A DNA stretch of 21,128 nucleotides from Coptodactyla brooksi (GCA_033557675.1 JAWQRM010000599.1:1-21128), one strand, 5' to 3'; shown: positions 7,700 to 17,505, counted from the first letter of the stretch. Numbers and translations: made by a program. Notes: generated by a model not told the origin, from the letters alone.

Positions 7700-8365
7700 T
7701 GCCCTCAACAAGTAACATATATTCTAGGAGTGTCGAGAAAATTTCTAGGAGTTCAGTGTAGCTGTATCCACTGAGGTGCGATAGTAGAAGGTAAGATCCA
7801 ATCAAGACATCCGCACGTACATAGACTGAAGATTGCAGGAACGTTGAACCATTGTTGTAAACAACCGCCTCAGGTGAGCACGGTAGATATCGATTCATCA
7901 TTCACTGGACAAAATTGACTTCATCGTGAAAAGTAAAGTATTATACCCTTTGCATATGATAAAGTTGCTGCTGTTGATCATGCACATTTCGCGACATAGT
8001 TGGGAAATAGATTCCTAATTGCACGTCCTCGGAGATGATTCATTTTCTATGCATCAGATAACCCATTACGCACGGTCGTTACTAAGATCTATCGAACTTT
8101 CTGCAAACAGGATATCTTCGGTTGGCAAGTCTTATTATTGGAATTCATGTTTCTGATTTACATCGCAATGTGCTCCTCTATTTTCCCTATAATAGTAAAT
8201 TAGATAACGGCAGCAAATGGTATTGAATTACTTTGCCAAGCCTACATTAATATTTTAGTTACCTCCGTAGTATTATTTCCGAATTGATTTCTGTTAGTAT
8301 CTGTAAACATTACAGATTCTAAGAAAAGCTAATAAGTATCAAAGAATCACATAGGGTCACTAAGA
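7700..8365. other. spacer, nothing recognised
   Basis: Frames of up to about 70 codons occur on the minus strand (7683-7901), but they show no recognisable domain. No repeat match to the rest of the window was seen. Confidence 0.5.
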
Positions 8366-8564
8366 ATTATGGTCATACAGTTGGAGGTTTGGAATCTTTG
8401 GAAAACTAAGCCTCAAAAATACGTACTCGTAGGTCTCAATATTTGTTGTTAGCAGTGGTCACTATACCAAAATGTGTAACTATAAGTTAAACTGTACTAA
8501 AGATATACAATACATCTTGTTTCTAGAGGTCACCTTTGAATTACAGCAACGATGATAGCGAACA

Positions 8565-8810
8565 TAGAATGGAAGAAGGACTATTTGTGAAAAGCAAGTA
8601 CCCAGCAGGATCCACAGTGGGAAGAAGAACGAGTGGAGCAGGAAGCAGATGAGGAGAGAACTAAAAGATAACTGAAAAACAAGGAGGAAAATGAAAGGAA
8701 TTTTGGAGATTCTGTACTGATTGAACAGGGTGGAGAAAGACCACATGGAGAAATATCTCGCGATGACAAAAATGTTCTTCCATGTGAAGCGATGTTTGCT
8801 CTCCAATGAA
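8565..8810 (+). pseudogene. purine-rich possible coding relic inside family F copy 5
   Basis: One plus-strand frame reads through with few stops and a charged composition (for example QWEEERVEQEADEERTKR, then NERNFGDSVLIEQGGERPHG), ending at a TGA at 8809-8811. Two in-frame stops interrupt it. No family is recognised. Its position between the outer and inner arms raises the possibility that it is what remains of the cargo of a longer ancestral element. The purine bias alone could also explain it. Confidence 0.25.
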
Positions 8811-8854
8811 TTTAGCATCATCAGGAGCGATGAAAGAGAGGTCTTTCATCGGTT

Positions 8855-8882
8855 CCGATGATGCTAACTAGGTTAGTGAAAG
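8855..8882 (+). ncRNA. hammerhead-like motif, family F copy 5
   Basis: CCGATGA (8855-8861), one T, GCTAAC / TAG / GTTAGT, then GAAAG. Five of the six stem pairs are Watson-Crick and the outer one is G-T. The U-to-C change in the first box and the loss of the C after GAAA suggest an inactive relic. Confidence 0.35.
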
Positions 8883-8974
8883 GTGCAACTTTGACCCAAT
8901 AATTTGTGGATATTTTAATATTTTTTTTTCTTTTGTTTTCATTTGTACAATTTACGAGGTTTTACTTTCCAATT

Positions 8975-9600
8975 AAAGAAAGTTTCGCCGATTTAATTAT
9001 CGGTCAAAAATTCCACTAGTTTCAGTTTCAGTTTTTTGCGAACGTGGCAAGGCGAAAAGCTTTTAATTTTATCCCCTGTTATTAATTCGATTGTGAGGTG
9101 ATTTCCCCTAGGTCCGTCCCTTGGCGATTCGAACTTAAGGGCATATTAGATGGCTGTTCTGGCAAAAGGCAATAAATTTCCGACCAGAAAACGCTTCGAA
9201 GGAGTTCCAGGTATAATTTTTAAAATTGAATATGGTCCGGGCGCGCCTTTCCAGTTTTAGAGCGGGCGAATCGATCCCGCGGGCTTATTTATTGGGACAG
9301 GCGACCGGGAAGAGGACCGGGAACTACAGAAATGCGCCTCCATTCGCAGTGTCCATAAAATATCTGCTTACGTCGCGTCCATATTTTCGCCCTGTACCGC
9401 TCGGGCTTAATATGCACTGCACCGCCACGTTCAATAAGGAGCGCAGGAAATGGAAGTCTAGCGCAAGGACTTCAGGTGCCAAAAATATTTCAACTGACAA
9501 TGGCGCGGCGAAACGGTTTTGTGGCGCTTCCACATTTCTGTTACCATTCAATCGCTCCAGTTATGCGGGAATAATCATACCATGCATAAAGCAGTGGACA
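8975..9600. promoter_or_regulatory. GC- and CpG-rich island, candidate conserved regulatory DNA
   Basis: From about 8975, and most sharply at 9230-9540, the sequence becomes rich in G, C and CpG (GGGCGCGCC, GAGCGGGCGAATCG, CCCGCGGGC, ATGGCGCGGCGAAACGG), while the rest of the window is AT-rich. It contains no repeat family seen elsewhere in the window. An open frame (9226-9633, 135 codons) exists, but the opposite strand is open too (9324-9551), and GC-rich DNA lacks stop codons by chance. The product shows no recognisable domain. A promoter, an enhancer or a conserved non-coding element is more likely than a gene, although an unrecognised exon cannot be excluded. Confidence 0.45.
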
Positions 9601-9894
9601 AAAAAAATCCAGCGAAAGGATTTATTAAAATAATGTACTTATTAGAAGTACCAAAGAGTACTGGGCGTAATGCAACAACCTGTTGGTCACAATCTTCAAT
9701 TTAATGAAGGAAGGATCATGAAGAAAGTAGGAATAAATTGTTGATGATCTGACCACAGTTGCAAGGACCAAGAAAGAACTATGAAGTTAAAGGATAGATC
9801 AGTTAAAGGATGGATAAGATAGATGAGTATTTTATGCTTATGAATTCAATGTAAAGTAAATGCGAATTATTTTAGGATCTGTCAAAAGATGAAA

Positions 9895-10205
9895 GGAGAA
9901 AGATATAATGCGCAATGTAACATGTGAGAAGCTGAAATGGGTTGGAAAGTTCTCGAAACAATTGTCACCACTACACCAAAAACTAAAAGATACGAACTTT
10001 GTTACAAGACGAAAGGTTGTAAACCCACAACTCTATTGAGAAGTGTAACATAACGAAATCTCACTGAGATCAGATGGGGAGGAAGGCTGAGATCTAGATG
10101 ACGGGATGCGAGTAATGCAAGACCTGAAAGAATTGGATCTCCATAATTTCAAAACGGTGTTCAAGGAAAGCGGGAACATGGGTCAGAATAAAACAGGTAG
10201 ATTAT
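9895..10205 (+). pseudogene. LINE ORF2 C-terminal tail, interrupted
   Basis: EKLKWVGKFSK (about 9928-9960) resembles the RLRWVGH block near the C-terminus of many non-LTR retrotransposon proteins. Further on, GRLRSR and then LDDGMRVMQDLKELDLHNF (about 10090-10155) resemble the GRPRTRW..DD..DL..L..NW block that ends such proteins, with a stop at about 10204. The two blocks lie on either side of a family F fragment (9955-10040) that splits the tail. Stops and a frameshift at the GRLRSR/LDDG junction confirm decay. It need not belong to the same element as the reverse transcriptase relic at 1900-2440. Confidence 0.5.
9955..10040. repeat. family F fragment inserted in the LINE tail
   Basis: A left-arm piece (CAATTGTCACCACTACACC, AAAA) is fused almost directly to a right-arm piece (GAACTTTGTTACAAGACGAA, AGGTTGTAAACCCACAACT). 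The whole centre of the element, including the hammerhead-like motif, is gone. This fits a deletion between the two arms after insertion. Confidence 0.6.
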
Positions 10206-10209
10206 AATC

Positions 10210-10865
10210 AACCACTTTAACTCAGAGGCCTTAGAGGTTCTTAGTGAAGGAACTGTAATCCATAGGATTGGAAACCCAGAATAAACTCTATGTTAATTCC
10301 TTATCATAGTAAATGCAAAAGTATTTAAATATATTTAAAAACTTATTATTTTATAAAAACACTTATTATCTCATAAAATAGTTAGGCAAATTCTTGTTCC
10401 TTTTTTTCTTCCAAAACGTGTTGCAGAACAACTTCCAGTGTTTTCCAAATTCCGTCTTATTAACAATCAAACATCGAGAGCAGGGATGCTAATGCAAGAA
10501 TGCTATTGTATAACATAAGCATTCCCGAATTTTCATACCCACGTCATAAACACCTCTTTAATTTAACATAAATATGAACTGTATAAAAGCCTGAAAGCTT
10601 CAAAAAATAACAATTACTGCGACGTGAGCATTTACACATAGTAATTATGTTTTTTTCAAAGTAACTATTCCTTTGCTATCAGATCATACACATTTAATTA
10701 ACTCTCAAATTGTATGCAACAGCACATTCGAGGTAAAATGTAGGGGACACAGCGAACACTTATGGACATTGATCCTCTACGAATATTTATATAACTGCCT
10801 GTTTAGTTATTAACTAATCCTTAAATATAAATTGATTAAAAACCTTGTTTCTATTTTTAGTTAAA
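10210..10865. other. AT-rich spacer, nothing recognised
   Basis: No gene, RNA or repeat could be supported. Frames are short and stop-rich. Confidence 0.55.
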
Positions 10866-10880
10866 ATATATTTTCTACAG

Positions 10881-10910
10881 ACGTATCGCCCCCATTAGGA
10901 GCATCATCAG
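10881..10910 (-). ncRNA. hammerhead-like motif on the minus strand (third stem type)
   Basis: Read on the minus strand: CTGATGA, one T, GCTCC / TAATG / GGGGC (one G-T pair), then GATACG in place of GAAACG. The architecture matches families F and G, with another unrelated stem. The A-to-T change in the GAAA box would be expected to abolish hammerhead activity. The repeat to which it belongs could not be delimited. Confidence 0.4.
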
Positions 10911-11039
10911 TGACATAACAATTTAAAATCGAGGCACAAACGACATTGCAGAACATATGTTCGACATTAACTTAAGCATTAAATATCCGGTAATCCCGTG
11001 TGTAACAACGTTGGCAGTTTTGTCTTAGTCTTTATTATC

Positions 11040-11500
11040 TTACACTTTATCAAACAGTGATCTATTCGTGTATGTTTGACTAGCACTGTATCTAATTGAA
11101 CGATTGTAATTGCTGTGTTTATTGTTTAACTAAATTAAGTGTGTATGTTGAATAATCTTCAAATTCTGAAGCACAAATATCAAATCTAGGTGGTAAACTG
11201 TCAGAATTTGAATTTAATCCTGTCTTTAGTAAATGTCTAAGATCCACATCTGTTACAACACACTAAGGTGTGAATTTGTTACAATTCCTGTGATGAATTT
11301 ATTAGTTAATTCATTTTTTAAACGGGTATATTTTGCTCTTAAATGGTAATACAAGCCACATTTTAAATACACCAGCTGTTTATTGTTAGTTACTTACATT
11401 TCCTTCTGTTCCAAGCTGTTCTTTGTAATTTACGCTGTAATAACTTGAAGTACACTGAATACTCATATTAAAACTATCAAATAATAAACATGTGTACACT
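11040..11500 (+). repeat. unnamed dispersed repeat A, copy 2
   Basis: This aligns with the reverse complement of 5440-5919. It opens with TATTCGTGTATGTTTGAC (about 11065), passes through CTTCAAATTCTGAAGCACA, TGGTGGTAAACTGTCAG and AGAATTTGAATTTAATCC, and finishes with AACATGTGTACACTATA (11487-11503). No open frame survives. Here the Tc1-like element lies downstream of the repeat; in copy 1, read in the same orientation, it lies upstream. The pair is therefore not a simple inverted segmental duplication. Confidence 0.65.
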
Positions 11501-11504
11501 ATAC

Positions 11505-11901
11505 TATTATATATTTGGTTTTCCCATCATAAGTTCTTTTATTTCTACTGAATCGCTCTAAAATTTCCCAGGGATGGGAAAGACCATGTCTAGATCATGT
11601 TTGATAACCTGTTAATATTTGGGGATGTACAAAATTGAAGATCATGAGAAATGGATAAGTCAAAAATCATCACTTTTAACTTTTTTCGCATTGAACTTTT
11701 TTGGTGCGATTTTCCATTGTTTTCAGTGGTTTAGGTGTTAACAAATTAATATATCTTTGAAAACGTGCATTATTTACGAAATATCGATTACGATGTTTCA
11801 AAGTCTGCAAAGTTTCAGCTGATTTGCTTAACTTTGGACAAGGTTATGACGAAATTTCGAAAAAAAATTACCAAGAAACAATATCTTTATGGCCAGTACT
11901 G
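11505..11901. mobile_element. Tc1/mariner-type miniature element, copy 2 (truncated left end)
   Basis: This matches the reverse complement of 5922-6446: GGTTTTCCCATCATAA, GGGATG.GAAAGACCA, TCAAAAATCATCA.TTTTAAC, TTTTTTCGCAT, TTGTTTTCAGTGGTTT, AACAAATTAATAT and ACGAAATATCGATT. The right end is well kept (ATATCTTTATGGCCAGTACTG followed by TA at 11902). The left terminal repeat is eroded beyond recognition, and internal deletions make it about 130 bases shorter. It is non-coding. Confidence 0.82.
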
Positions 11902-12030
11902 TAAATAGTTTCCTCAATCCAGAAATCAACATAATCAAAGGTCTATAACTCAACGCAAGGACAATCTATGAATACACAGTAGGGTGACAAACTAAGATCA
12001 CATGTAAATAATATCAGAAAAACTGGGATT

Positions 12031-12063
12031 AGCTAATTAATCACCTAATTGCGTTAATTAGCT
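12031..12063. repeat. perfect 10-bp inverted repeat
   Basis: AGCTAATTAA (12031-12040) and TTAATTAGCT (12054-12063) are exact reverse complements around a 13-base spacer. The arms contain TAATTA cores of the type bound by homeodomain proteins, but AT-rich DNA produces these often. Confidence 0.6.
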
Positions 12064-12622
12064 TAAGAATTTCACCCAGTTGATCAAATAATCGGTTAAA
12101 TCCAGAGTTTTTCAATACAAATTTTACATTTAGAACATATAGTTACTTACAAAACTATAAATATTAATAATGAGGCATGTTTTCCCAGTTTTAAATCAAG
12201 ACGGATTTCCTGGGATCTGATAACAGCTGCTTGTAGATCAAAAAGCTTCGTTCCACATCAGATGTAATTGGTGTAATAATTGAGAGATTCATTAAAATAC
12301 TTTCGACATTGCTTCTATGCAATACATTGCATATTTCAATAAGTTAACTAAATTAAAAGTTCATTGTTACCTAAAACTTTCTGAAACTTGAATTCATTCT
12401 ATAGATTCATAGAGTTTCATCTGTTGCCTTTCTAGTTTCATACTCAACGATACCGTAATATGTTTTAATAAAGCTGCTCTTTCAATTTCTTTCTCCAGTT
12501 AGGGCTTCCAGAAATATCTAAATCCCACGTGACCCCAACTGATTAGGCAACCAAGCTTGCAGTATGGTAATGATTAAAATAAAACACCCTAACTGTCACA
12601 CCTGTGACGTAACAAAATTAAT

Positions 12623-12676
12623 TTACTGTCAATAACACTTTTTAGTTAGTTACTGTCAATAACTTTTTCTAATAAC
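12623..12676. repeat. two-unit 27-bp tandem repeat
   Basis: TTACTGTCAATAAC begins both units (12623 and 12650), each followed by a T-rich tail. It is a small local duplication with no other obvious role. Confidence 0.75.
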
Positions 12677-12885
12677 GAAAAAATGCTCAGTTCACGAACG
12701 CTTATGTTAGAAATGTCAAGATCTGGTTACTTTTTAGATTTGGTTACACAAATATTACAATGTTACCAAACTACGATAAAGAAATTCTTAGAAACAGGAA
12801 TCTGCATTCAGTAAATAAAACCACAGTAAGCCTCAGCAACCCCAACTCCATTCACTACGAGAGGAAAAGGAAGATGATCACTCTC

Positions 12886-12915
12886 CTGATGAAGGTTTAT
12901 TAGATACACCGAAAC
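12886..12915 (+). ncRNA. hammerhead-like motif (fourth stem type)
   Basis: CTGATGA (12886-12892), one A, GGTTTAT / TAG / ATACACC with a single internal T-C mismatch, then GAAAC (12911-12915) and ATGTG. Both core boxes are exact. The flanks (GAGAGGAAAAGGAAG upstream, CTTGTTGTGGTTAAGG downstream) match neither family F nor family G, so this is a further host repeat or an isolated relic. As elsewhere, one base separates the first box from the helix. Confidence 0.45.
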
Positions 12916-12959
12916 ATGTGCCTAGATTATAAACAATCTTGTTGTGGTTAAGGTCTTTG

Positions 12960-13480
12960 ATAGCTCTAGAAACTTTAGAGTAGCCTTAAGAATTATGTTT
13001 ATGATGTACTAACGTATACGTATGTACCTTTTTTGTATATCTCCCGTATTTATGGTATTTTTTCTATATTTAGTTACCTAATAATGCTCTGTTATTATTA
13101 GGGAGTGTAAAGCACCTGAATTACAACCCAAAAAAATCGAATACTTTCATCTCCAGTTTTGAATAAATGCACTAAATTGTGTCGTCTAGTCGAACACTTC
13201 ATATTTTTGAATGTACCTTTATTGAGAATAGTTCAAATTATAAAATCTACTTTAAATCTTATAGTTCATCTTATAATGTATGTAGTATTTTTCAATTAAT
13301 GATTTATTTATTTATAAGGTCATTTTCTTGCAAGATGAATTTCACAAGCTTTTAGCATAACTGGAAATTCCGCAGGCTATTTTTTAGAAGTTCAATATGA
13401 ATCCAGTTGCGAGATAAACCACTAATTACAATAACATAATCCGTTTATAAATTTGTGCAAAACAAAAATCTGTGGTGTAA
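12960..13480. other. AT-rich spacer, nothing recognised
   Basis: No gene or repeat family supported. A small hairpin, CTAATAAT / ATTATTAG, lies near 13079-13103. Confidence 0.5.
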
Positions 13481-13910
13481 TCTAATTTTATCTGAAATGA
13501 ATGAAATCAACGCAAATTAATGAAAATCAATTATTTTTCGTTTAAAAGTACGGGGAATATTAAATTTGGAAATAATTTTATTTTAATGCCATTAATAAAC
13601 TAATTACTATTCCAAACTGTTCAGCTAGGTTTTATTGGTAAATAAATCAGTCGTCCTCAGATATTATTGGTTTTTCAATTATCCATTGGCCAAACTTATT
13701 AACAATAATTCATTTGCTTGTCGTTTTGCAAATTATTTAGCGCACGTATTTTGAATTCGTACAGACAAGTATTGACATTGCTGGAAATTCTCGTCGCCTG
13801 AGGAATCAGCCTTTTTCTTTGTTTTTATTTATTTGCCAAGGATTTGTATCCCTAACCAAAGCTAGACGTGTTTTAGAAAACCAATTAGTGGTTTGTTATT
13901 AATTTATAAA
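13480..13910. promoter_or_regulatory. possible non-coding regulatory stretch
   Basis: No homology to the window's repeats was seen. The stretch contains many homeodomain-type cores (TAATTA, ATTAAT, CCATTAATAAACTAATTAC) and moderately complex sequence (CCATTGGCCAA, CTCGTCGCCTGAGGAATCAGCC). Base composition and absence of frames fit non-coding DNA. Calling it an enhancer is a guess, because such cores are common in AT-rich sequence. Confidence 0.2.
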
Positions 13911-13999
13911 AAATGAAATTGTAATCTTAACGATATCTCAATTTATTTCTATTTTTGAAGCTTCCCCATTTCATTCTGTGATTAAAAGTCAAAATTGAC

Positions 14000-14013
14000 A
14001 CATCAGCTGATGT
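14000..14013. promoter_or_regulatory. 14-bp perfect palindrome containing an E-box
   Basis: ACATCAGCTGATGT is its own reverse complement and contains CAGCTG, the core bound by basic helix-loop-helix dimers. TATAATTACC follows directly. Function is not demonstrable from sequence alone. Confidence 0.35.
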
Positions 14014-14225
14014 ATAATTACCAAGTCATCACGATACACAGCGCAAATTCGTGGCATGCAGGTTTTACTTTTGCAAAATAAAACATTCTTGCATAAAATA
14101 TTTAAGACTATAAAGAAATCATACGTAAGGGACATCATGAGGGTATATTTAAAACCGGTCCTTTGGTAGGAACTCTAAGGGTACTTAATCAGTTATGCGG
14201 CTGATGACTGGTAATTGAATTGATT

Positions 14226-14258
14226 TACACACACACGCACACACGAGTATACACAGGT
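14226..14258. repeat. short interrupted CA microsatellite
   Basis: ACACACACACGCACACACG followed by AGTATACACAG is an impure AC repeat of about 30 bases. Confidence 0.8.
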
Positions 14259-14480
14259 CGTCCACACATGCAGCAGCACGCATCTCACCGGGCAAGGTGA
14301 TAAATTTATGGCTACCCCCATGGCAGAAGTGACACACCTACGGTTGAAATTGATGATTAGTCGTTAACTTGAGTCGCCTTCATCATTAGCATATTTATCC
14401 GGGGGTTTAATAAGCAAGAAAAGGAACAAGCTCCTTATTATGGACCGATTCCTGGTTTTATTACTTCATTCGAAATCATT
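14259..14480. promoter_or_regulatory. higher-complexity island, candidate conserved non-coding element
   Basis: This run has higher GC and less decay than its flanks and contains TTTATGGC (14305-14312), a sequence typical of posterior Hox/Cdx-type binding sites. Nearby are CATCTCACCGGGCAAGGTGA, a partly self-complementary string (TCACC / GGTGA), and CAAGCTCCTTATTATGGACC. There is no open frame of interest and no match to any repeat in the window. A regulatory role is inferred from texture only. Confidence 0.3.
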
Positions 14481-16015
14481 AAGTGTAGATGGGAGCTAAG
14501 ATATGTGATTTATAACCATAAAAACTAAGTCCAAAGCTGACATTTTAACGTTGACTGTCACTAATTTACGAATTGCAAGAAATTAGATGATTCTGTAAAA
14601 TATTGACCTTACGAAACTTATGCCATACGGTAATTACAGCAATAATTTGACCGACAGTAAATCTGATATAGATGATTTACGTGCAGATATGTTTCTACAA
14701 AGTGTACATAAACATAGGAACACGTTGTTAAATTGTAGTAGATTTAAAGATTAGTACTAAGATATGCTGATTATGCAAACGATGCAAGTATGTATTTTAC
14801 GAGATAATTATGCAAGGTGTGTCACGCTGATATATTTTTTTTAAATATCGTAAACCGAAAGGAATTCCGGGATAGGTTCGTAGGTTTTAAAATTATTTTA
14901 AATTTCTGCTATTTTAGGCTCCACTGGACGCAGACCAAATTTCTTGCATTAGATAAAATGATGTAATTTTTATGCTTATTAAAAATATCAGTATTGTGTA
15001 TTAACTAGCTTCAATAAAACACGTTTCAGTGTTAATTGCTAGAAGCTTCTTTTAGTTAAATGAAAACGGATCTTTTGTTTGAAGTAATCTTTGTTTACTA
15101 ATTTTAATCTCTGCCTATTATTGTTTAGTATTCCTGTTATGTTGTTAGCGGATTATTAATTTGAAATTTGGTATTTTCCTCATCACTTGAATAATAAGCT
15201 CTTAAAATAATAAAATAGTTCATCCCTACGATATACAACGCACTTAAAGATATCTGTATATAAATGAAGAAAGATGTTATTTTACTACTTTTTTAAATTT
15301 TTGTACTGTTGCAAAAATATATCCAATATATCTATCGCGGTAGTCCTAAGAAGTTTAAAGTTTACCCTAACGTAAGAGATATTTAAAAGAGAGTTTTTCA
15401 ATTAATAGAATTATAGAATTATGTTCATATTATGTGATATTATGAACATTAACATATTGTAATGATTGTACAGAGTGGCCGAAATTAGTAGCCTAATGGT
15501 AGCTTGGTGGCCATATAAGAAAACATTTTTTACTGAACAGCTACTTTCACAAATCTACTTACTACTTTTCAAGAAAAAGAAACCAAAGGTGAAGGTAAAA
15601 TGTGCTAAACTATAGTAGTTTAATCACTATAGTTTTTATATGAGAAAAACGGAAGTCTGTGGTCTCGTAGTTACTGGAGTTAATAAATACCTTAACCAAA
15701 CCAAGATTGTTTAAAATCTCACTCTCCATATATACTATAGTTTTTCTCCAGTTGAAACAATTAACAATTTGTATAAAGCTTTTTTTATTATGTTCACTTT
15801 GTAAAAAAAATGTGAACGAATTTTTTTTCGACAGGAATTGCTGTTGACTTTGGACACTATACATAGCATTTGTTTAGTGCTTTCCAAAGGTATTTAAGTT
15901 GTGGTATGCTAATATGGACCATTGGTGGGACACATGAACACAATAGCAAGAAAACATAAAGATAATAAAAGATTACTGTGATAATGCAGAATAGTACAAT
16001 GAAATCAGAGAAGGT
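14481..16015. other. AT-rich stretch, small hairpin only
   Basis: No coding sequence supported; a frame at 15610-15864 on the minus strand shows no known domain. AAACTATAGT (15607-15616) and ACTATAGTTT (15626-15635) form a perfect 10-bp hairpin with a 9-base loop. Otherwise nothing stands out. Confidence 0.5.
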
Positions 16016-16019
16016 AGAT

Positions 16020-16500
16020 GTTAATCAACTGTGTAGAAATCTCCACATTACGAACAAATACTTAGGCAAATGGCGAAATGGCAAACATCAAAATTAAATC
16101 TACTTTATAACAGAGATTATGACTTTGATTCTAAATGCTCAGAATGAATTAAAGAATCTTTTAAAAAAAGACATACACAAGTAAGTAAGAGAGTAAGAGA
16201 AATTAAAGGCAAGAAAAATTGATGACCAAAAAGAATTGGGGAGAAAGTTGTAGTACAGTAACATTCAAAAACGAAATGCTCTAGATGACAAAAATAAAAA
16301 GGTGACGAAAACAATAAAAAACTCAGGCCTAAAAATAATAGAAAACAGAAATCAAAATAAGCACCAGAAGCTGAGCCAAGAAATTAAACGACTAATAGAA
16401 CAAAGCAGAACAGAACAGAGCAGGTGAGAAGCAATTTATTGCACAGAAATAAATAACCTTATTAGAACCAAAGTCTAAATAGATATGAGCAAACGAAGAA
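16020..16500 (+). pseudogene. A-rich, stop-ridden possible coding relic
   Basis: The plus strand is unusually rich in A and G and, read across frames, gives basic and polar stretches (LLYNRDYDFDSK, SFKKRHTQVSKRVREIKGK, APEAEPRN). Strand asymmetry of this kind is typical of decayed retroelement coding DNA. No conserved motif was found, so the family cannot be named, and low-complexity drift remains possible. Confidence 0.22.
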
Positions 16501-16710
16501 AATGTTACGAGCAAACAAAAACTAGTAGGTATACAGCGTACATGACTTTCTCTTACCGTGCCCCCGGTTTAAATATAAAAAACAGATTGTAAAAGAAATT
16601 TCCATTCGTATCTGTCACTTTTTTCCAAAAATGTGTAATAACGCCCAAACGGTGAAATTTAGAACTGATGTATAATAAGTAAAGTGGCCCTCAAGTCTTA
16701 TAAGGACTTA

Positions 16711-16776
16711 TCCAGAGTGTTCCATTTAAAAATCTTAAGGTGAATTGTTTTTAGAATAAACCAAACACCTTGTATA
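16711..16776. repeat. possible very short inverted-repeat remnant
   Basis: CAGAGTGTTCCATTTAAA at the left and AAACACCTTGTATA at the right are loosely reverse complementary (core AGGTGTT-like). Ends of this type occur in arthropod miniature elements. The match is short and imperfect. Confidence 0.25.
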
Positions 16777-17145
16777 TTCGGAAACTGTCTCAAATTGTGA
16801 AGAGTTCGATGTCATGCAACCTTTATTTGAAACATTCTTTAAAGGGAGCAATACCCTAGATTAAGAACGAAATACCCTCTTGCCCCATAGGTCTGTATTA
16901 TTATCAATTATGCTTATAACTTGAGAAATGTTGATTTTGGGCACGTACTATCCTTATAATTTTTACTCCCAATTTTAGGTAGATTACAAAAATATATTTT
17001 GTTACAAAAAGTTGTAAAAAAGTCAAACAGTTTTTAGGTTAAGTATCTCAACCATATGTACAATTTTTACGAAATCCTCATTGTGATCAGATTATACAAT
17101 AATTAGCTTGCATGTAAAGTATTGTTTTATTAAGTCTAACGTGGC

Positions 17146-17173
17146 AAGCCAGAAACGTAAAAGCCAGAAACGT
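17146..17173. repeat. 15-bp direct duplication
   Basis: AAGCCAGAAACGT occurs at 17146-17158 and again at 17161-17173, a period of 15 bases. It is a local slippage or repair duplication. Confidence 0.85.
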
Positions 17174-17197
17174 CAAATTTTCTCTTAAGGGAAAGTA

Positions 17198-17505
17198 ATG
17201 AAAAAAACAGAACACAAGAGTCTAACATATATTGATAAAAGTATTAATATACGGCCACATATTGGGGCTAGTGATACTGTAAAGAAGGTTTTTCAAATGT
17301 TTTGCGGTGAAGTTATAATCGACCGCAATTGATTACCACACAAGAAAATAGAAAAACCATTTCGTGATGTAACATGGCATATTACTAATTACATCAGTCC
17401 ATGTATGGTGTTCCTACGGAAAATGAGTTGTATAAAACTCCGCTTAATAAGCGTGCTAAATTGTTAATTCGCATTACACGACCATCTGATGACCTCATAA
17501 AGTAA
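17198..17505 (+). pseudogene. unidentified decayed coding sequence, two frames
   Basis: The ATG at 17198 opens 44 codons (including SLTYIDKSINIRPHIG) to a TGA at 17330-17332. In another frame, the ATG at 17401 opens 34 codons (including PLNKRAKLLIRITRPSDDL) to a TAA at 17503-17505. Both have protein-like composition. The first faintly resembles the region just before the DDE domain of piggyBac-type transposases, but not enough to name it. A frameshifted relic is the likeliest reading; host exons cannot be excluded, as splice sites were not resolved. Confidence 0.28.

Larger units (their letters stand above)
8370..8910. mobile_element. fold-back repeat family F, copy 5, with purine-rich insert
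   Basis: The outer left arm is GGAGGTTTGGAATCTTTGG and CAGTGGTCACTATACCAAAA (8380-8471). The inner left arm is GATGTTTGCTCTCCAATGAA then TTTAGCATCATCAGGAGCGA (8791-8830). The right arm is CCGATGATGCTAACTAGG, TTAGTGAAAGGTGC (8855-8886). A tight second hairpin, GATGAAAG / AGAGGT / CTTTCATC (8829-8850), caps the fold. Unlike other copies, about 320 bases of purine-rich sequence separate the outer and inner left arm. Confidence 0.7.

Noticed and set aside
8480..8849. Overlapping minus-strand frames of 62-113 codons
   Set aside because: They are Phe/Ser/Leu-rich complements of a purine-rich plus strand and run into the family F arms. No domain is visible.
9126..9140. GATTCGAAC as a tRNA T-arm
   Set aside because: No matching acceptor, anticodon arm or GTTCRA-type stem pairing could be built around it.
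9226..9633. 135-codon frame as a protein-coding gene
   Set aside because: The opposite strand is also open, composition is GC-rich, and no domain or splice context is recognisable. It is kept only as part of the CpG-rich island.
4090..12100. Similarity between ACTGGGATTAG-containing strings near 4097 and 12023
   Set aside because: Only a short core is shared, followed by AT-rich sequence. This is not enough to define a repeat family.
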